Positions 7,984-16,263 of a stretch of 64,000 nucleotides of DNA are shown piece after piece. The position numbers were made by a program, and so were the translations under genes. The DNA is from Pleurocapsa minor GSE-CHR-MK 17-07R (lineage in GTDB: Bacteria > Chloroflexota > Anaerolineae > Aggregatilineales > Phototrophicaceae). Numbering within the stretch: position 1 is the stretch's first letter; each line of letters starts with the position of its first letter. The stretch covers positions 62,001 to 126,000 of the forward strand of contig JAHHHY010000010.1 in the NCBI GenBank assembly GCA_019359125.1. The letters are read 5' to 3'. Below the pieces are notes generated by a model. It was not told the origin of the DNA and did not search any database. It saw only the letters and a program-made list of their open reading frames with translations.

Positions 7984-9387
7984 ATGATGTATGACACGAT
8001 TATCGTAAATGGAGATGTGATCACAGAGCGCGCTGTCGAAGCGGTTGATCTGGCGATCAAAGATGGGAAAGTTGTGGCTGTCGTCGCGCGGGGCACGCCG
8101 CTGGAAGCGCGTGAAGTCATCGACGCCAGCGGGCATTATGTGATGCCCGGCGCGGTGGACATTCATTTCCACTGCCGTGCGCCAGCGTATCCGCAGCGTG
8201 GCGACTTCGCGACCGAGACTCGCGCAGCCGCAGCGGGCGGGGTCACCACAATTTTCGAGATGCCGATCAGCAAGCCGTGCTGCGCCACCACCGAAATTTT
8301 TAAGTCGCGCCGCGCGCTGGGCGAAGCCAACGCCTACGTCAATTTTGCCCTGTTTGGCGCGCCCGGCCTGCTGATTCCGGAAGAGGTGCACGGCATGGCT
8401 GACGAAGGCGCGATCGGCTACAAGATTTTCATGACTGCCGCGCCGGCCGGTCGCAACGACGAATTTGAAGGGCTGTGCCTGCCCACCAACGAGCTGCTGT
8501 ATCAGGGCATGAAGCTGGTGGCCGAGACCGGCCTGGTGTGCGCCGTGCATGCCGAGGACAACGCGCTGCTGGAATGGCATACGGCGCAGCTTCAGGCGGC
8601 TGGTCGCAATGACGTGTACGCGCATAACGAATCGCGTCTGCCGCATGTCGAGGCGCTGGCGATTTCGACCCTGCTGTCGCTGAACGAGAGCATCCAGTGC
8701 AACCTGCACATCGTGCATCTGAGCAGCCGCGAGGCGCTGGAAGTTTTCCGCCGCTATAAGGCCACTGGCTCCACGGCCAGCGCGGAAACCTGCTCGCATT
8801 ATCTGCTGTTCACCGAAGATGACATGGCGCGCACCGGGCCCTATGCCAAGATTAACCCGCCTCTGCGCAAGAAAGCCGATCAGGATGCCCTGTGGGGCGG
8901 CCTGGCCGACCGCACGCTGATGGCCATCACGACCGACCACTCACCGTTTACCGCTGAGGAAAAAGAGCGCGCCCGCACGGACCTGTGGCGCACGCCGCCG
9001 GGCTCGCCGGGCGTGGAGGAGCTGGTGCTGGCAGTGATGGATGCCGCATTGACTGGCCGCCTGGACCTGCTGCATGCCGTGCAGCTCATCAGCACCAACG
9101 GCGCCAAACGCTATGGCATTTACCCGCAGAAGGGCCACCTGTCGGTGGGCGCAGACGCGGATATCGTGCTGTATGACCCGCGTGAGAAGACGACCATCCA
9201 TCAGGACATGCTGTTCAGCAAGGCGAAGGCCTGCGACAAGCTGTATGAGGGGATGACGTTCCAGGGCAAGATTCGCCGTACGCTGGTGAACGGGCGCACG
9301 GTGTTTGAAAATGGCGAGATCAAAGGTGAGCCGGGCTGGGGCAGGTTCGTTCGTCCCGTGCGCGAGAATGTCTATAAAGGATTTTAA
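7984..9387 (+). CDS. dihydropyrimidinase/hydantoinase/allantoinase-like cyclic amidohydrolase
   Basis: Amidohydrolase-superfamily enzyme of 467 residues, near the length of hydantoinases and allantoinases. The binuclear metal site is complete: DIHFHCR near residue 60, the lysine to be carbamylated in GYKIFMT, AVHAED, HIVHLSS and the Asp in TTDHSPF. The N-terminal beta-sandwich strand (IIVNGDVITE) and the C-terminal GADADIVLYDP are typical. It should open a cyclic amide such as a hydantoin, dihydropyrimidine or allantoin in the cytoplasm. It follows the M20 gene by 7 bases and abuts the M14 gene directly. Exact substrate not deducible from sequence. Confidence 0.9.
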   Translation: MMYDTIIVNGDVITERAVEAVDLAIKDGKVVAVVARGTPLEAREVIDASGHYVMPGAVDIHFHCRAPAYPQRGDFATETRAAAAGGVTTIFEMPISKPCCATTEIFKSRRALGEANAYVNFALFGAPGLLIPEEVHGMADEGAIGYKIFMTAAPAGRNDEFEGLCLPTNELLYQGMKLVAETGLVCAVHAEDNALLEWHTAQLQAAGRNDVYAHNESRLPHVEALAISTLLSLNESIQCNLHIVHLSSREALEVFRRYKATGSTASAETCSHYLLFTEDDMARTGPYAKINPPLRKKADQDALWGGLADRTLMAITTDHSPFTAEEKERARTDLWRTPPGSPGVEELVLAVMDAALTGRLDLLHAVQLISTNGAKRYGIYPQKGHLSVGADADIVLYDPREKTTIHQDMLFSKAKACDKLYEGMTFQGKIRRTLVNGRTVFENGEIKGEPGWGRFVRPVRENVYKGF

Positions 9388-11097
9388 ATGCCCTACACGC
9401 TCGATTTTTCCGAATACTTCAACTATCAGGACCTGACCACGCATCTGCACGGCCTGGCCGATGCCTATCCGGCGCTGGCCTCGTTGCAAAGCCTGGGCAA
9501 GAGCTGGCGCGGCCGCGATGTATGGTGCATGACGATCACCAATCCGGCGACTGGTGCGCATAACGAGAAGCCCGCGTTCTATATCGACGCCCATATTCAC
9601 GCCGAGGAAGTGGCCACCTCGCACACCGCGCTCTACACCATCTGGTATCTGCTGGAAAACTACGGCAAAGACAGCACCATCACGTATCTGCTGGACAACA
9701 CCACGTTTTACATCCTGCCGCGCACCAACCCCGACGGCGCGGAAATCAGCCTGACGACCGGGCATCACTGGTGCGGCAACGGTCGTTATCTGCCCGGCGA
9801 AGAACAGACGCGCGGCCTGTGCCAGGAAGACATCAACGGCGACGGCTATATCGTGCAGATGCGCATTCAGGATCCGGCCGGCGAGTGGAAGGTCAGCGAC
9901 CGTGACCCGCGCCTGATGGTGCTGCGCGAGCCGGGCGAAGTCGGCGGAACCTACTATCGCATGTACCGCGAAGGCATGATCCGCGGCCCGTGGGATGGCG
10001 TCACGATTGAAATTGAAAAGCCGCGTGATGGCAACATGAACCGCAATTTCCCGGCCGGCTGGTATCCGGAGAATCGCCAGTACGGCGCCGGGGAATACCC
10101 GCTGAGCGAGCCGGAAGCGATGGCGACCGCGCGCTTCATCCTCGATCACCCGAATATCAGCGGCATGCAGTGCTATCACACGCACGGCGGGCTGCTGCTG
10201 CGCCCCTCGCTGATTGCGCCGGACAGCAGCATGCCGCGCGCAGACCTGGCCATCTACAAGACGATCGGCGCGATGGGCGAGGCTGCCACTGGCTATCCTG
10301 TCATTTCAGTCTACGAGGAATTCACACCGGACCCGTCGCAGGCGCGCACCGGTTCGATGATGCAGTGGTCGTATGACGAGATGGGCATCATCACGTTTTC
10401 GACCGAGCTGTGGAATCCTGAGCTGGCTGCCGGTTTGCAGCACGTCGAGAAATATCAGGTGCGCGCGCGCAGCACCGACGATGAAATCCGCCTGCTGAAG
10501 TACAACGATGAGCACCTGGGCGGCAAGGGCTTTATCCCGTGGACGCCGTTCGAGCATCCGCAACTGGGCCCGATTGAGATTGGCGGCTGGACGCATATGT
10601 ACACCTTCCGCAATCCGCCGCCGGCAAGCTGGGCAACCACCGACAGGGCGCGCGGCTTCCTGCACGAAACCATTCACAATAACTGCCTGTTCACGATCAA
10701 ACATGCCGCCGCGACGCCGCTGCTCCGCCTGGAGTCCCTTAAGGTTGAGGCGCTGGGTGCGGACCTGTACAAGGTGAGCGCGGTGGTCAAGAATATCGGC
10801 TTCCTGCCCACCAACCTGACCGAGATGGCGATCCGGCAGAAAGTGGCCGTGACCACGCGGGCGACGCTGCATTTGCCCGATGGGGCCGAGCTGGTGATGG
10901 GCGATCTGATTCAGGACCTGGGGCATCTGGCCGGGCGCGATGAACGCAATGCGACCTGGTCGCCGTGGCTGCGCGAATGGCACACGTCCCAGCGCAAGGC
11001 CGAATGGCTGGTGCGTGCGCCAGCCGGGACGGCGCTCACGGTCGAGGCGGGTTCCCCACGCGCGGGCACGACCCGTGCCGAGCTGGTGTGCTCATGA
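9388..11097 (+). CDS. M14-family zinc carboxypeptidase
   Basis: Carboxypeptidase A-like metallopeptidase of 569 residues. Zinc ligands H71 and E74 are in DAHIHAEEVA, and the third His is in CYHTHGG. Substrate-binding Asn-Arg is in GNMNRNFPAGW, and the general-base Glu in FSTELWNP. The peptidase domain spans about residues 10-400. The remaining 170 residues look like a beta-rich accessory domain (SAVVKNIGFLPTNLTE resembles a CARDB-type fold). There is no signal peptide, so it probably cleaves imported peptides inside the cell, unless export is non-classical. It starts right after the stop of the amidohydrolase and overlaps the next gene by four bases. Confidence 0.92.
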   Translation: MPYTLDFSEYFNYQDLTTHLHGLADAYPALASLQSLGKSWRGRDVWCMTITNPATGAHNEKPAFYIDAHIHAEEVATSHTALYTIWYLLENYGKDSTITYLLDNTTFYILPRTNPDGAEISLTTGHHWCGNGRYLPGEEQTRGLCQEDINGDGYIVQMRIQDPAGEWKVSDRDPRLMVLREPGEVGGTYYRMYREGMIRGPWDGVTIEIEKPRDGNMNRNFPAGWYPENRQYGAGEYPLSEPEAMATARFILDHPNISGMQCYHTHGGLLLRPSLIAPDSSMPRADLAIYKTIGAMGEAATGYPVISVYEEFTPDPSQARTGSMMQWSYDEMGIITFSTELWNPELAAGLQHVEKYQVRARSTDDEIRLLKYNDEHLGGKGFIPWTPFEHPQLGPIEIGGWTHMYTFRNPPPASWATTDRARGFLHETIHNNCLFTIKHAAATPLLRLESLKVEALGADLYKVSAVVKNIGFLPTNLTEMAIRQKVAVTTRATLHLPDGAELVMGDLIQDLGHLAGRDERNATWSPWLREWHTSQRKAEWLVRAPAGTALTVEAGSPRAGTTRAELVCS

Positions 11098-12233
11098 GGC
11101 TGCCTGTCAGCTTTTACCAGGGCAAGATTCAGCAGATGCAGGCCGCCATGGACCGCGAAGGTCTGGACGGGCTGCTGATTCTGGATGCCAACAATGTGAA
11201 TTATGCGATCGGTTTTCACCATATCCCGTCAGAGCGGCCGCTGGGCGTATTCGTCCCGAAGGCTGGCGCGCCGGTCCTGCTGGTGCCGCAGCTTGAGCAG
11301 GAAAATGCGGCCGATACCTGGGTGACCGATATCCGCTCGTATTTTGAGTATCCGGGCGAAGAACACCCGGTCGTGTGGATGGTGCGCGAGGCGGGCGTGA
11401 AGCGCCTCGGCGTGGATACGCTGACCGTCGACGTATTTCGCCTGCTGCCGGAAGGCGTGGAAATCACGACGCTGGTCGAGCGCATGCGCTGGATCAAGTC
11501 GCCGGAAGAAATCGCGCTGGTGGAGCAGGCGGCGGGCTATGCCGATTACTGCCTGGAGATGGTGCGCGAACATGCCCCGGCCATGATCCGCGATGGCGGC
11601 ACCGAGCTGGACATCCTGAAATTTTGCGTGGGCGAGGCCGCGGCGAAACTGCGCCGTGAAGTGGGCGAACGCTTTCAACTGCGCGGCGCGGCTGTCGTGG
11701 GGACGGTGCACAGCGGACCGCGTGCTGCGCTGCCGCACGGGTCTCCGATGGCGCGCCAGCCGCAGCGCGGCGAAATGATGATCGCGGGAATCGGCGCGAA
11801 CGTGGGTGGCTATCACGCTGAAAGCGGCGCGACATTCATCATCGGTGAGCCTGTCGGTGACCAGATGCGCGTGTTACAGGCGGCCCAGGATTGCAATGAC
11901 GCCGCCATCAATGCGCTGCGGGTCGGACGTACGTGCGCATCGGTGAATGAAGCGGCACTGGCTGTCCTGCGCGAATACGGCTTTGGCGATGCGATTCGCC
12001 ATCGTATCGGGCATGGCATGGGCTTGCAGGGGCACGAGTCGCCGTGGCTGGCGCCGGGCGATGCGACGCTGCTCGAGCCAGGCATGGTGTTCAGCAACGA
12101 ACCGGGCGTTTACCGGCCCGGTCTGGACGGCTGCCGCACCATCACCAGCATGATTGTGACCGAAGGGGAGGCCATCGTGCCCAGCCATTTCCTGCGCGAC
12201 AATCCGCCGGAAAGGCGTATTCTGCCGTTGTGA
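11094..12233 (+). CDS. M24 (creatinase/prolidase) fold protein lacking most metal ligands
   Basis: Pita-bread-fold protein of 379 residues with a creatinase-type N-terminal domain and a C-terminal catalytic domain. The His in RIGHGMGLQGHE (H307) and the Glu in SNEPGVY (E336) are present. The first Asp of the metal site is G232, the second is E243, and the final Glu (normally RIED) reads RTIT. Three of five ligands are therefore lost, as in metal-free creatinase-type enzymes rather than true Xaa-Pro peptidases. ATG 11094 overlaps the M14 stop and is chosen over the longer frame from 10965. It probably hydrolyses a C-N bond in a small amidino, betaine or cyclic compound; the substrate is unknown. 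Confidence 0.85.
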   Translation: MRLPVSFYQGKIQQMQAAMDREGLDGLLILDANNVNYAIGFHHIPSERPLGVFVPKAGAPVLLVPQLEQENAADTWVTDIRSYFEYPGEEHPVVWMVREAGVKRLGVDTLTVDVFRLLPEGVEITTLVERMRWIKSPEEIALVEQAAGYADYCLEMVREHAPAMIRDGGTELDILKFCVGEAAAKLRREVGERFQLRGAAVVGTVHSGPRAALPHGSPMARQPQRGEMMIAGIGANVGGYHAESGATFIIGEPVGDQMRVLQAAQDCNDAAINALRVGRTCASVNEAALAVLREYGFGDAIRHRIGHGMGLQGHESPWLAPGDATLLEPGMVFSNEPGVYRPGLDGCRTITSMIVTEGEAIVPSHFLRDNPPERRILPL

Positions 12234-12620
12234 AACGCGGCATCTGCTGTCTGCGAGAAGCGTTGGTTTCGTAGGGGCAAGGCATGCCTTGCCCCATAGG
12301 TACCAAGTTAAGGAATTTTCGCTGAGGATTCAGTTGGATTTTGGTCCTCCAGGGCGGACACATAGGTCCGCCCCTACTCGGAGTCGCTCGGATTTGAAGG
12401 AAAAAACTCGCGGTTGCAACTGTTTGTCCGCGAGGAATGTAGGGGCGGACCTGCGTGTCCGCCCGGCAAATAGGAGAAGAATCGTCTTAACTTGGTGCCC
12501 ATGGGGCAAGGCATGCCTTGCCCCTACAAGTGCAATCGTACTGTTTTGGCAGGGCGTACATGCATGCACACCCGAATCTAGTCACTCATCATCCTGTTTA
12601 CACGAACAAAGGACATCATC
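12234..12620. other. 387-base intergenic stretch occupied mostly by a palindromic element
   Basis: No gene is supported here. The stretch separates the first catabolic operon from the amidohydrolase/MFS group. Almost all of it is the inverted-repeat element described separately. An open frame crossing it has no family resemblance and reads through the repeats, so it was not annotated. AAAGGA at its right end is the Shine-Dalgarno of the next gene. Confidence 0.7.
12271..12527. repeat. 257-bp MITE-like element with nested inverted repeats
   Basis: Left (12271-12311) and right (12487-12527) ends are 41-base inverted repeats differing at two positions. Each contains a perfect 22-base palindrome (12274-12295 and 12503-12524) centred on GGCATGCC. 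Inside lies a second inverted pair, 12351-12377 and 12439-12464, built on GGGCGGAC...GTCCGCCC with two mismatches. No transposase frame and no convincing target-site duplication are visible. It resembles small non-autonomous elements or REP-like clusters. A related palindrome occurs at 16101-16128. Confidence 0.8.
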
Positions 12621-13871
12621 ATGCCTGAACCAGCAGCGTGGCGTTACCAGAAAATTATTATGCCGATTTTCGATCTGCCCGTGCGTTCGCGTATTTTCGT
12701 GAATGCGCGCGTGCTGACCAGCGTCGGCGATGAAGTGATTGAGAACGGTTTTGTGTGGACTGAAAACGGCAAGATCAAAGCCGTGGGCGCGATGTCTGAC
12801 CTGGGCACGCCGGATGCTGGCCTGGAAGTCATCGACTGCACGGGCAAGACCGTCATGCCGGGCATGATGAACTCGCACGCGCATCTGGCCTGGGATGGCG
12901 TGCATGACCTGGCGCGCCAGTCGATGGACGACGCGGTGGAAATCAGCGCCTACAAGAGCGCGGCCAATATGCTCAAGAGCCTGCGTGCAGGCGTGACGCT
13001 GGTGCGCGACCTGGGCATGAATACGAGTAATCTGTTTGCCAAGCAGGCCGTGGAGCAGGGCATATTCCCCGGCCCGCGCCTGCTGGTTTGCGGCGAGGCC
13101 ATCATCCAGACTGGCGGCCATACCTACTGGTGCTGCCGCGAGGCCAGCGGCGCTGACGAAATGCGTCGTGCGGTGCGCGAGCAGGTCAAGGGCGGAGCCG
13201 ATCTGATCAAGATTATGGCCTGCCATGATACGCTGGAGTTCACCGATGCCGAGCTGGAAGCGGTGATTGACGAGACGCACCGCAACGGCCTGACTATCAC
13301 CGCGCATGCCACCTACAACGACTGCATCAGGCGCGTGGCCGAGTTTGGTGTGGACTGTGTGGAGCACGGCGGCTCGATGGACGATCAGACCATCCAGATT
13401 CTGCTGGACAAGAAGATCCCGATCGTGACGACGTTTGCGCCACTGGTGATGCAGGCCAACGAAGTCGTCGCGCGCAAGTTCAACATCCCTGAATGGAAGA
13501 TTGAAGAACGCAAGAAGGCGGTCGCCAACCCGACCCGTTACGAAGGCCTGAAGAAGGCGGCCCAGGCTGGCGTGCCGATTGCCTTTGGCACGGATGCGGG
13601 CAGCCCGGCTGTGGGCCATGAGATCGTCGCGCCGGAGCTGAAATTCATGGTGCAGGTGGGCGTGGTGACCGACAACTATGCCGCCGTGCGCAGCGCCACC
13701 GCTGTAGCCGCACGCGTCAACCGCGTGGAGAAGAAGCTGGGCACGCTGGAAGCAGGCAAGGAAGCCGACGTGATCGTCGTCGATGGCAATCCGCTGGAAG
13801 ACCTGGACGCGCTGAATCGCGTGCAGATGACCTTTATTGGCGGCAGGAAGATGATCGGCACGGAGGCATAA
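12621..13871 (+). CDS. amidohydrolase (imidazolonepropionase/prolidase-like)
   Basis: Amidohydrolase-superfamily protein of 416 residues. It carries the NSHAHLAWDG metal motif near residue 90, a candidate carbamylated lysine in GADLIKIMACHD, ITAHATYN, VEHGGSM and the catalytic Asp in FGTDAGSPAVGHE. These match the branch containing Xaa-Pro dipeptidases, ochratoxinase and imidazolonepropionase-like enzymes. ATG 12621 has AAAGGA seven bases upstream and is preferred over ATG 12660 in the same frame. It is followed after one base by an MFS carrier that probably supplies its substrate or exports its product. Cytoplasmic; exact substrate unknown. Confidence 0.9.
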   Translation: MPEPAAWRYQKIIMPIFDLPVRSRIFVNARVLTSVGDEVIENGFVWTENGKIKAVGAMSDLGTPDAGLEVIDCTGKTVMPGMMNSHAHLAWDGVHDLARQSMDDAVEISAYKSAANMLKSLRAGVTLVRDLGMNTSNLFAKQAVEQGIFPGPRLLVCGEAIIQTGGHTYWCCREASGADEMRRAVREQVKGGADLIKIMACHDTLEFTDAELEAVIDETHRNGLTITAHATYNDCIRRVAEFGVDCVEHGGSMDDQTIQILLDKKIPIVTTFAPLVMQANEVVARKFNIPEWKIEERKKAVANPTRYEGLKKAAQAGVPIAFGTDAGSPAVGHEIVAPELKFMVQVGVVTDNYAAVRSATAVAARVNRVEKKLGTLEAGKEADVIVVDGNPLEDLDALNRVQMTFIGGRKMIGTEA

Positions 13872-13872
13872 C

Positions 13873-15114
13873 GTGGCGCGGCGCAATGCCGTTCTGTTCC
13901 TCGTCTACAGCGCCGGCTTCCATATCGGCCTGCTGGGGATGCTGGACGTGCTGGTCAATTTTTACTTCGTCAGCCTCGGTTACCAGCCTGACACCATCGG
14001 GCTGCTGCAATCGCTGCCGCGGCTGGCAGGCTTCATCACCAGCCTGCCGATCGGGTTGCTTACCAACCGGATCGGCACGCGCAGGATGCTGATCATCTCC
14101 ACTATCGGATGCGCGCTGGCACTGATCTTGCAGCTCGTGCCGGTGTTGCCGATGCTGGTGCTCAGCCGTTTTCTGTTCGGGCTGTGCTATGGCGCCCAGC
14201 AGATCGCCACCTCGCCGCAGATGATTGGCATGGTGGAGCCGGGCGACCGCACGCGCTTCTTCGCGCTGCACAATGGCATCAGTATGGCGACGATGGGTAT
14301 CGGCAGCTTCATGGGCGGCGTTGTGCCCGGCTGGATTGTGGGGCTGTCGGGGAGTTTTGTCCCGGCTGAGTGGGTCTCCAGCGCGACCACGCCTTATGCC
14401 TACGGCGCAGCGACCGCGGTGGCCGCCTTTATGGGCCTGCTGTGCGTGCTGCCGCTGTTATGGCTGCCAGACGTGCGGCCTGCGGAGCACGAGGCCGCGC
14501 GTGAGAAGCGATCTGCGGCGGGCGGGGGCATCCCGTGGCGGCTGTTAGTCTGGCTGTCTGTGCCGATGATTACGTTTGGCTTCACGGGCGGGCTGACATT
14601 CCCGTTCTTTAATCTGTTCTGGCGCACCCAGTTTGGCCTGCCAGACCAGAACGTGGGCGCGATCCTGAGCATCGGCTGGATCGGCATGGGGATCATCCCG
14701 CTGTTTGGCTCGGCGCTGGAAAAGCGCTTTGGTCGGGCAGGTGGTCTGGGCGTCACGCTGACAGTCGCGACGGTGGCCTTTTTCGGCCTTGGTCTGCTGC
14801 CTGCTTTGCCGATCAGCATCGCCTTTTTCGTGCTGGCGATTTCATTTCGTAATACCATGCAGCCGCTGTTTCAGCCGCTGGTGCTGGACACGCTGCCGCC
14901 GCATCTGCACAATGTAATCAGCAGCGTGAACATGGTCATGTGGAATGTGGGCTGGTTTGCCGCGACGGCAATGGCTGGCGTGTTACAAACGCGGCTGGGA
15001 TTTGGCGTGATGATGCACATCGTCGCCGTGGGCGTGGCCATCACCGCCGTATTGGTCGTCGCTATTTTCAGGCGGCGCGAGCTTGAACTTAAACAATCAT
15101 TTGCAGGAGGATAG
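13873..15114 (+). CDS. major facilitator superfamily transporter
   Basis: Integral membrane protein of 413 residues with about twelve hydrophobic segments in two halves joined by a charged loop (around residues 200-220, rich in Arg and Glu). The loop after TM2 reads GLLTNRIGTRRM, a variant of the MFS A-motif. The start is a GTG one base after the amidohydrolase stop; GGAGG lies before it, inside the upstream gene, so translation is coupled. It moves a small solute across the cytoplasmic membrane, probably by proton symport or antiport. The companion hydrolase suggests a peptide-like or amide substrate, but this is inference. Confidence 0.9.
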   Translation: MARRNAVLFLVYSAGFHIGLLGMLDVLVNFYFVSLGYQPDTIGLLQSLPRLAGFITSLPIGLLTNRIGTRRMLIISTIGCALALILQLVPVLPMLVLSRFLFGLCYGAQQIATSPQMIGMVEPGDRTRFFALHNGISMATMGIGSFMGGVVPGWIVGLSGSFVPAEWVSSATTPYAYGAATAVAAFMGLLCVLPLLWLPDVRPAEHEAAREKRSAAGGGIPWRLLVWLSVPMITFGFTGGLTFPFFNLFWRTQFGLPDQNVGAILSIGWIGMGIIPLFGSALEKRFGRAGGLGVTLTVATVAFFGLGLLPALPISIAFFVLAISFRNTMQPLFQPLVLDTLPPHLHNVISSVNMVMWNVGWFAATAMAGVLQTRLGFGVMMHIVAVGVAITAVLVVAIFRRRELELKQSFAGG

Positions 15115-15121
15115 ACAGCGC

Positions 15122-16036
15122 ATGTCGGCCCCAATCAGTGGTATTTTCAATATTCTGGCGACACCCTTCGCCAGCGACAATTCAATCGATGAGGCCAGCC
15201 TGCGCCGCCTGGTCGAGTTTCAGCTTGGACTGGGCGCCTATGGCCTGACCATCCTCGGCGTGCTGGGCGAAGCCGCCAAGCTGTCGGTGGATGAGCGCCG
15301 CCGCGTGATGGATATCGTGCTGGAGGTGGTGAACGGTCGCGTGCCGGTAATCGTGGGCGCCAGCCATGACGACCTGGCGACCTGCATCGCGCTGAGCCAG
15401 TCGGCCATCAGTGCGGGCGCGACCGGCGTGATGATCGCGCCGCCGCGCATGGCCAGCCCGACCGACGACGATATCATCACGCTGTACAGCCGTATCGCCG
15501 AGGGCGTGAGCGGGCCGATCGTGGTGCAGGACTTCCCGCCCGTGAACGGCGTCATCATGAAGGCGGAGATGCTGGCGCGCCTGGCCGAGGGCATCCCCAA
15601 TGCGCGCTATCTCAAGCTGGAAGACCCGCCGCTGATGGAAAAGATCGGCGCGATTCGCGCACTGACCGACAAGTTTATGATTTTTGGCGGGCTGGGCGGC
15701 ATGTTCCTGCTGGAAGAACTGGGGCGCGGCGCGTCTGGCACGATGACTGGCTTCGCTTTCACTGAAATCCTGGTGGCGGTCTATCAGGCGTGGATTGGGG
15801 GCGACAAGGCGACCGCCGAGCGCATCTTCGACGCGTATCTGCCGCTGATCCGCTTCGAAAACCAGCCGATCATCAACCTGAATATCCGCAAGGAGCTGCT
15901 GCGTCGGCGCGGCGCGATTGCTGATGCACGCCTGCGGGTGCCGTTCGTGCCCATTGATGGCGGCACGCTGGATGAAATCGACTGGATTTTCCGGCGCGTG
16001 GGCATCGCCGACCCGACGCAGAAGATTGCGTTTTAG
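15122..16036 (+). CDS. DapA/N-acetylneuraminate lyase-family aldolase
   Basis: TIM-barrel Schiff-base aldolase of 304 residues. The reactive lysine lies in ARYLKLEDPP, and PVIVGASHDD marks strand 3. The usual active-site Tyr motif (LYNVPGRTG in DHDPS) is replaced by VVQDFPPVNG, so this is not a true dihydrodipicolinate synthase but one of the catabolic lyase or dehydratase branches. ATG 15122 is preferred because AGGAGG lies 11 bases upstream, within the end of the MFS gene. It is expected to cleave or dehydrate a 2-oxo acid. It closes the amidohydrolase-MFS unit. Confidence 0.88.
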   Translation: MSAPISGIFNILATPFASDNSIDEASLRRLVEFQLGLGAYGLTILGVLGEAAKLSVDERRRVMDIVLEVVNGRVPVIVGASHDDLATCIALSQSAISAGATGVMIAPPRMASPTDDDIITLYSRIAEGVSGPIVVQDFPPVNGVIMKAEMLARLAEGIPNARYLKLEDPPLMEKIGAIRALTDKFMIFGGLGGMFLLEELGRGASGTMTGFAFTEILVAVYQAWIGGDKATAERIFDAYLPLIRFENQPIINLNIRKELLRRRGAIADARLRVPFVPIDGGTLDEIDWIFRRVGIADPTQKIAF

Positions 16037-16100
16037 GGGATGAGGGCAGGGTCGGCCATTCAGGTTTGTCACCGATGGACCACGGGTAGAGCCAGGTGAA

Positions 16101-16184
16101 GTAGGGGCTTGGCATGCCAAGCCCCTACGAGGGAGTCCCGCATATTTGGGAATGGCAGTAGGGATACACCTGCGTGTCCACCCC
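16101..16184. repeat. dispersed palindromic repeat (GTAGGGGC type), third copy
   Basis: A perfect 28-base palindrome at 16101-16128, beginning GTAGGGGCTTGG, is followed by an imperfect inverted unit at 16158-16184 with GTGTCCACCCC. The same two-part layout (GTAGGGGC palindrome plus a GTCC-type unit) is seen in the 12271-12527 element, with CTTGGC replacing CAAGGC. It lies in the 227-base gap before the SDR gene and probably forms a strong mRNA hairpin. Confidence 0.75.
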
Positions 16185-16263
16185 GATGGAGTCGCGGTTT
16201 GCACGTTTAGCTGAATATGTGCTGCAAGAATGCTCTGGAGTAGCCAGAAAAGGAACTGATCAC

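Noticed and set aside
12289-12702. Plus-strand open frame crossing the inverted-repeat element
   Set aside because: Its codons are those of the palindromes themselves and it overlaps the true start of the amidohydrolase gene. No protein family is recognisable.
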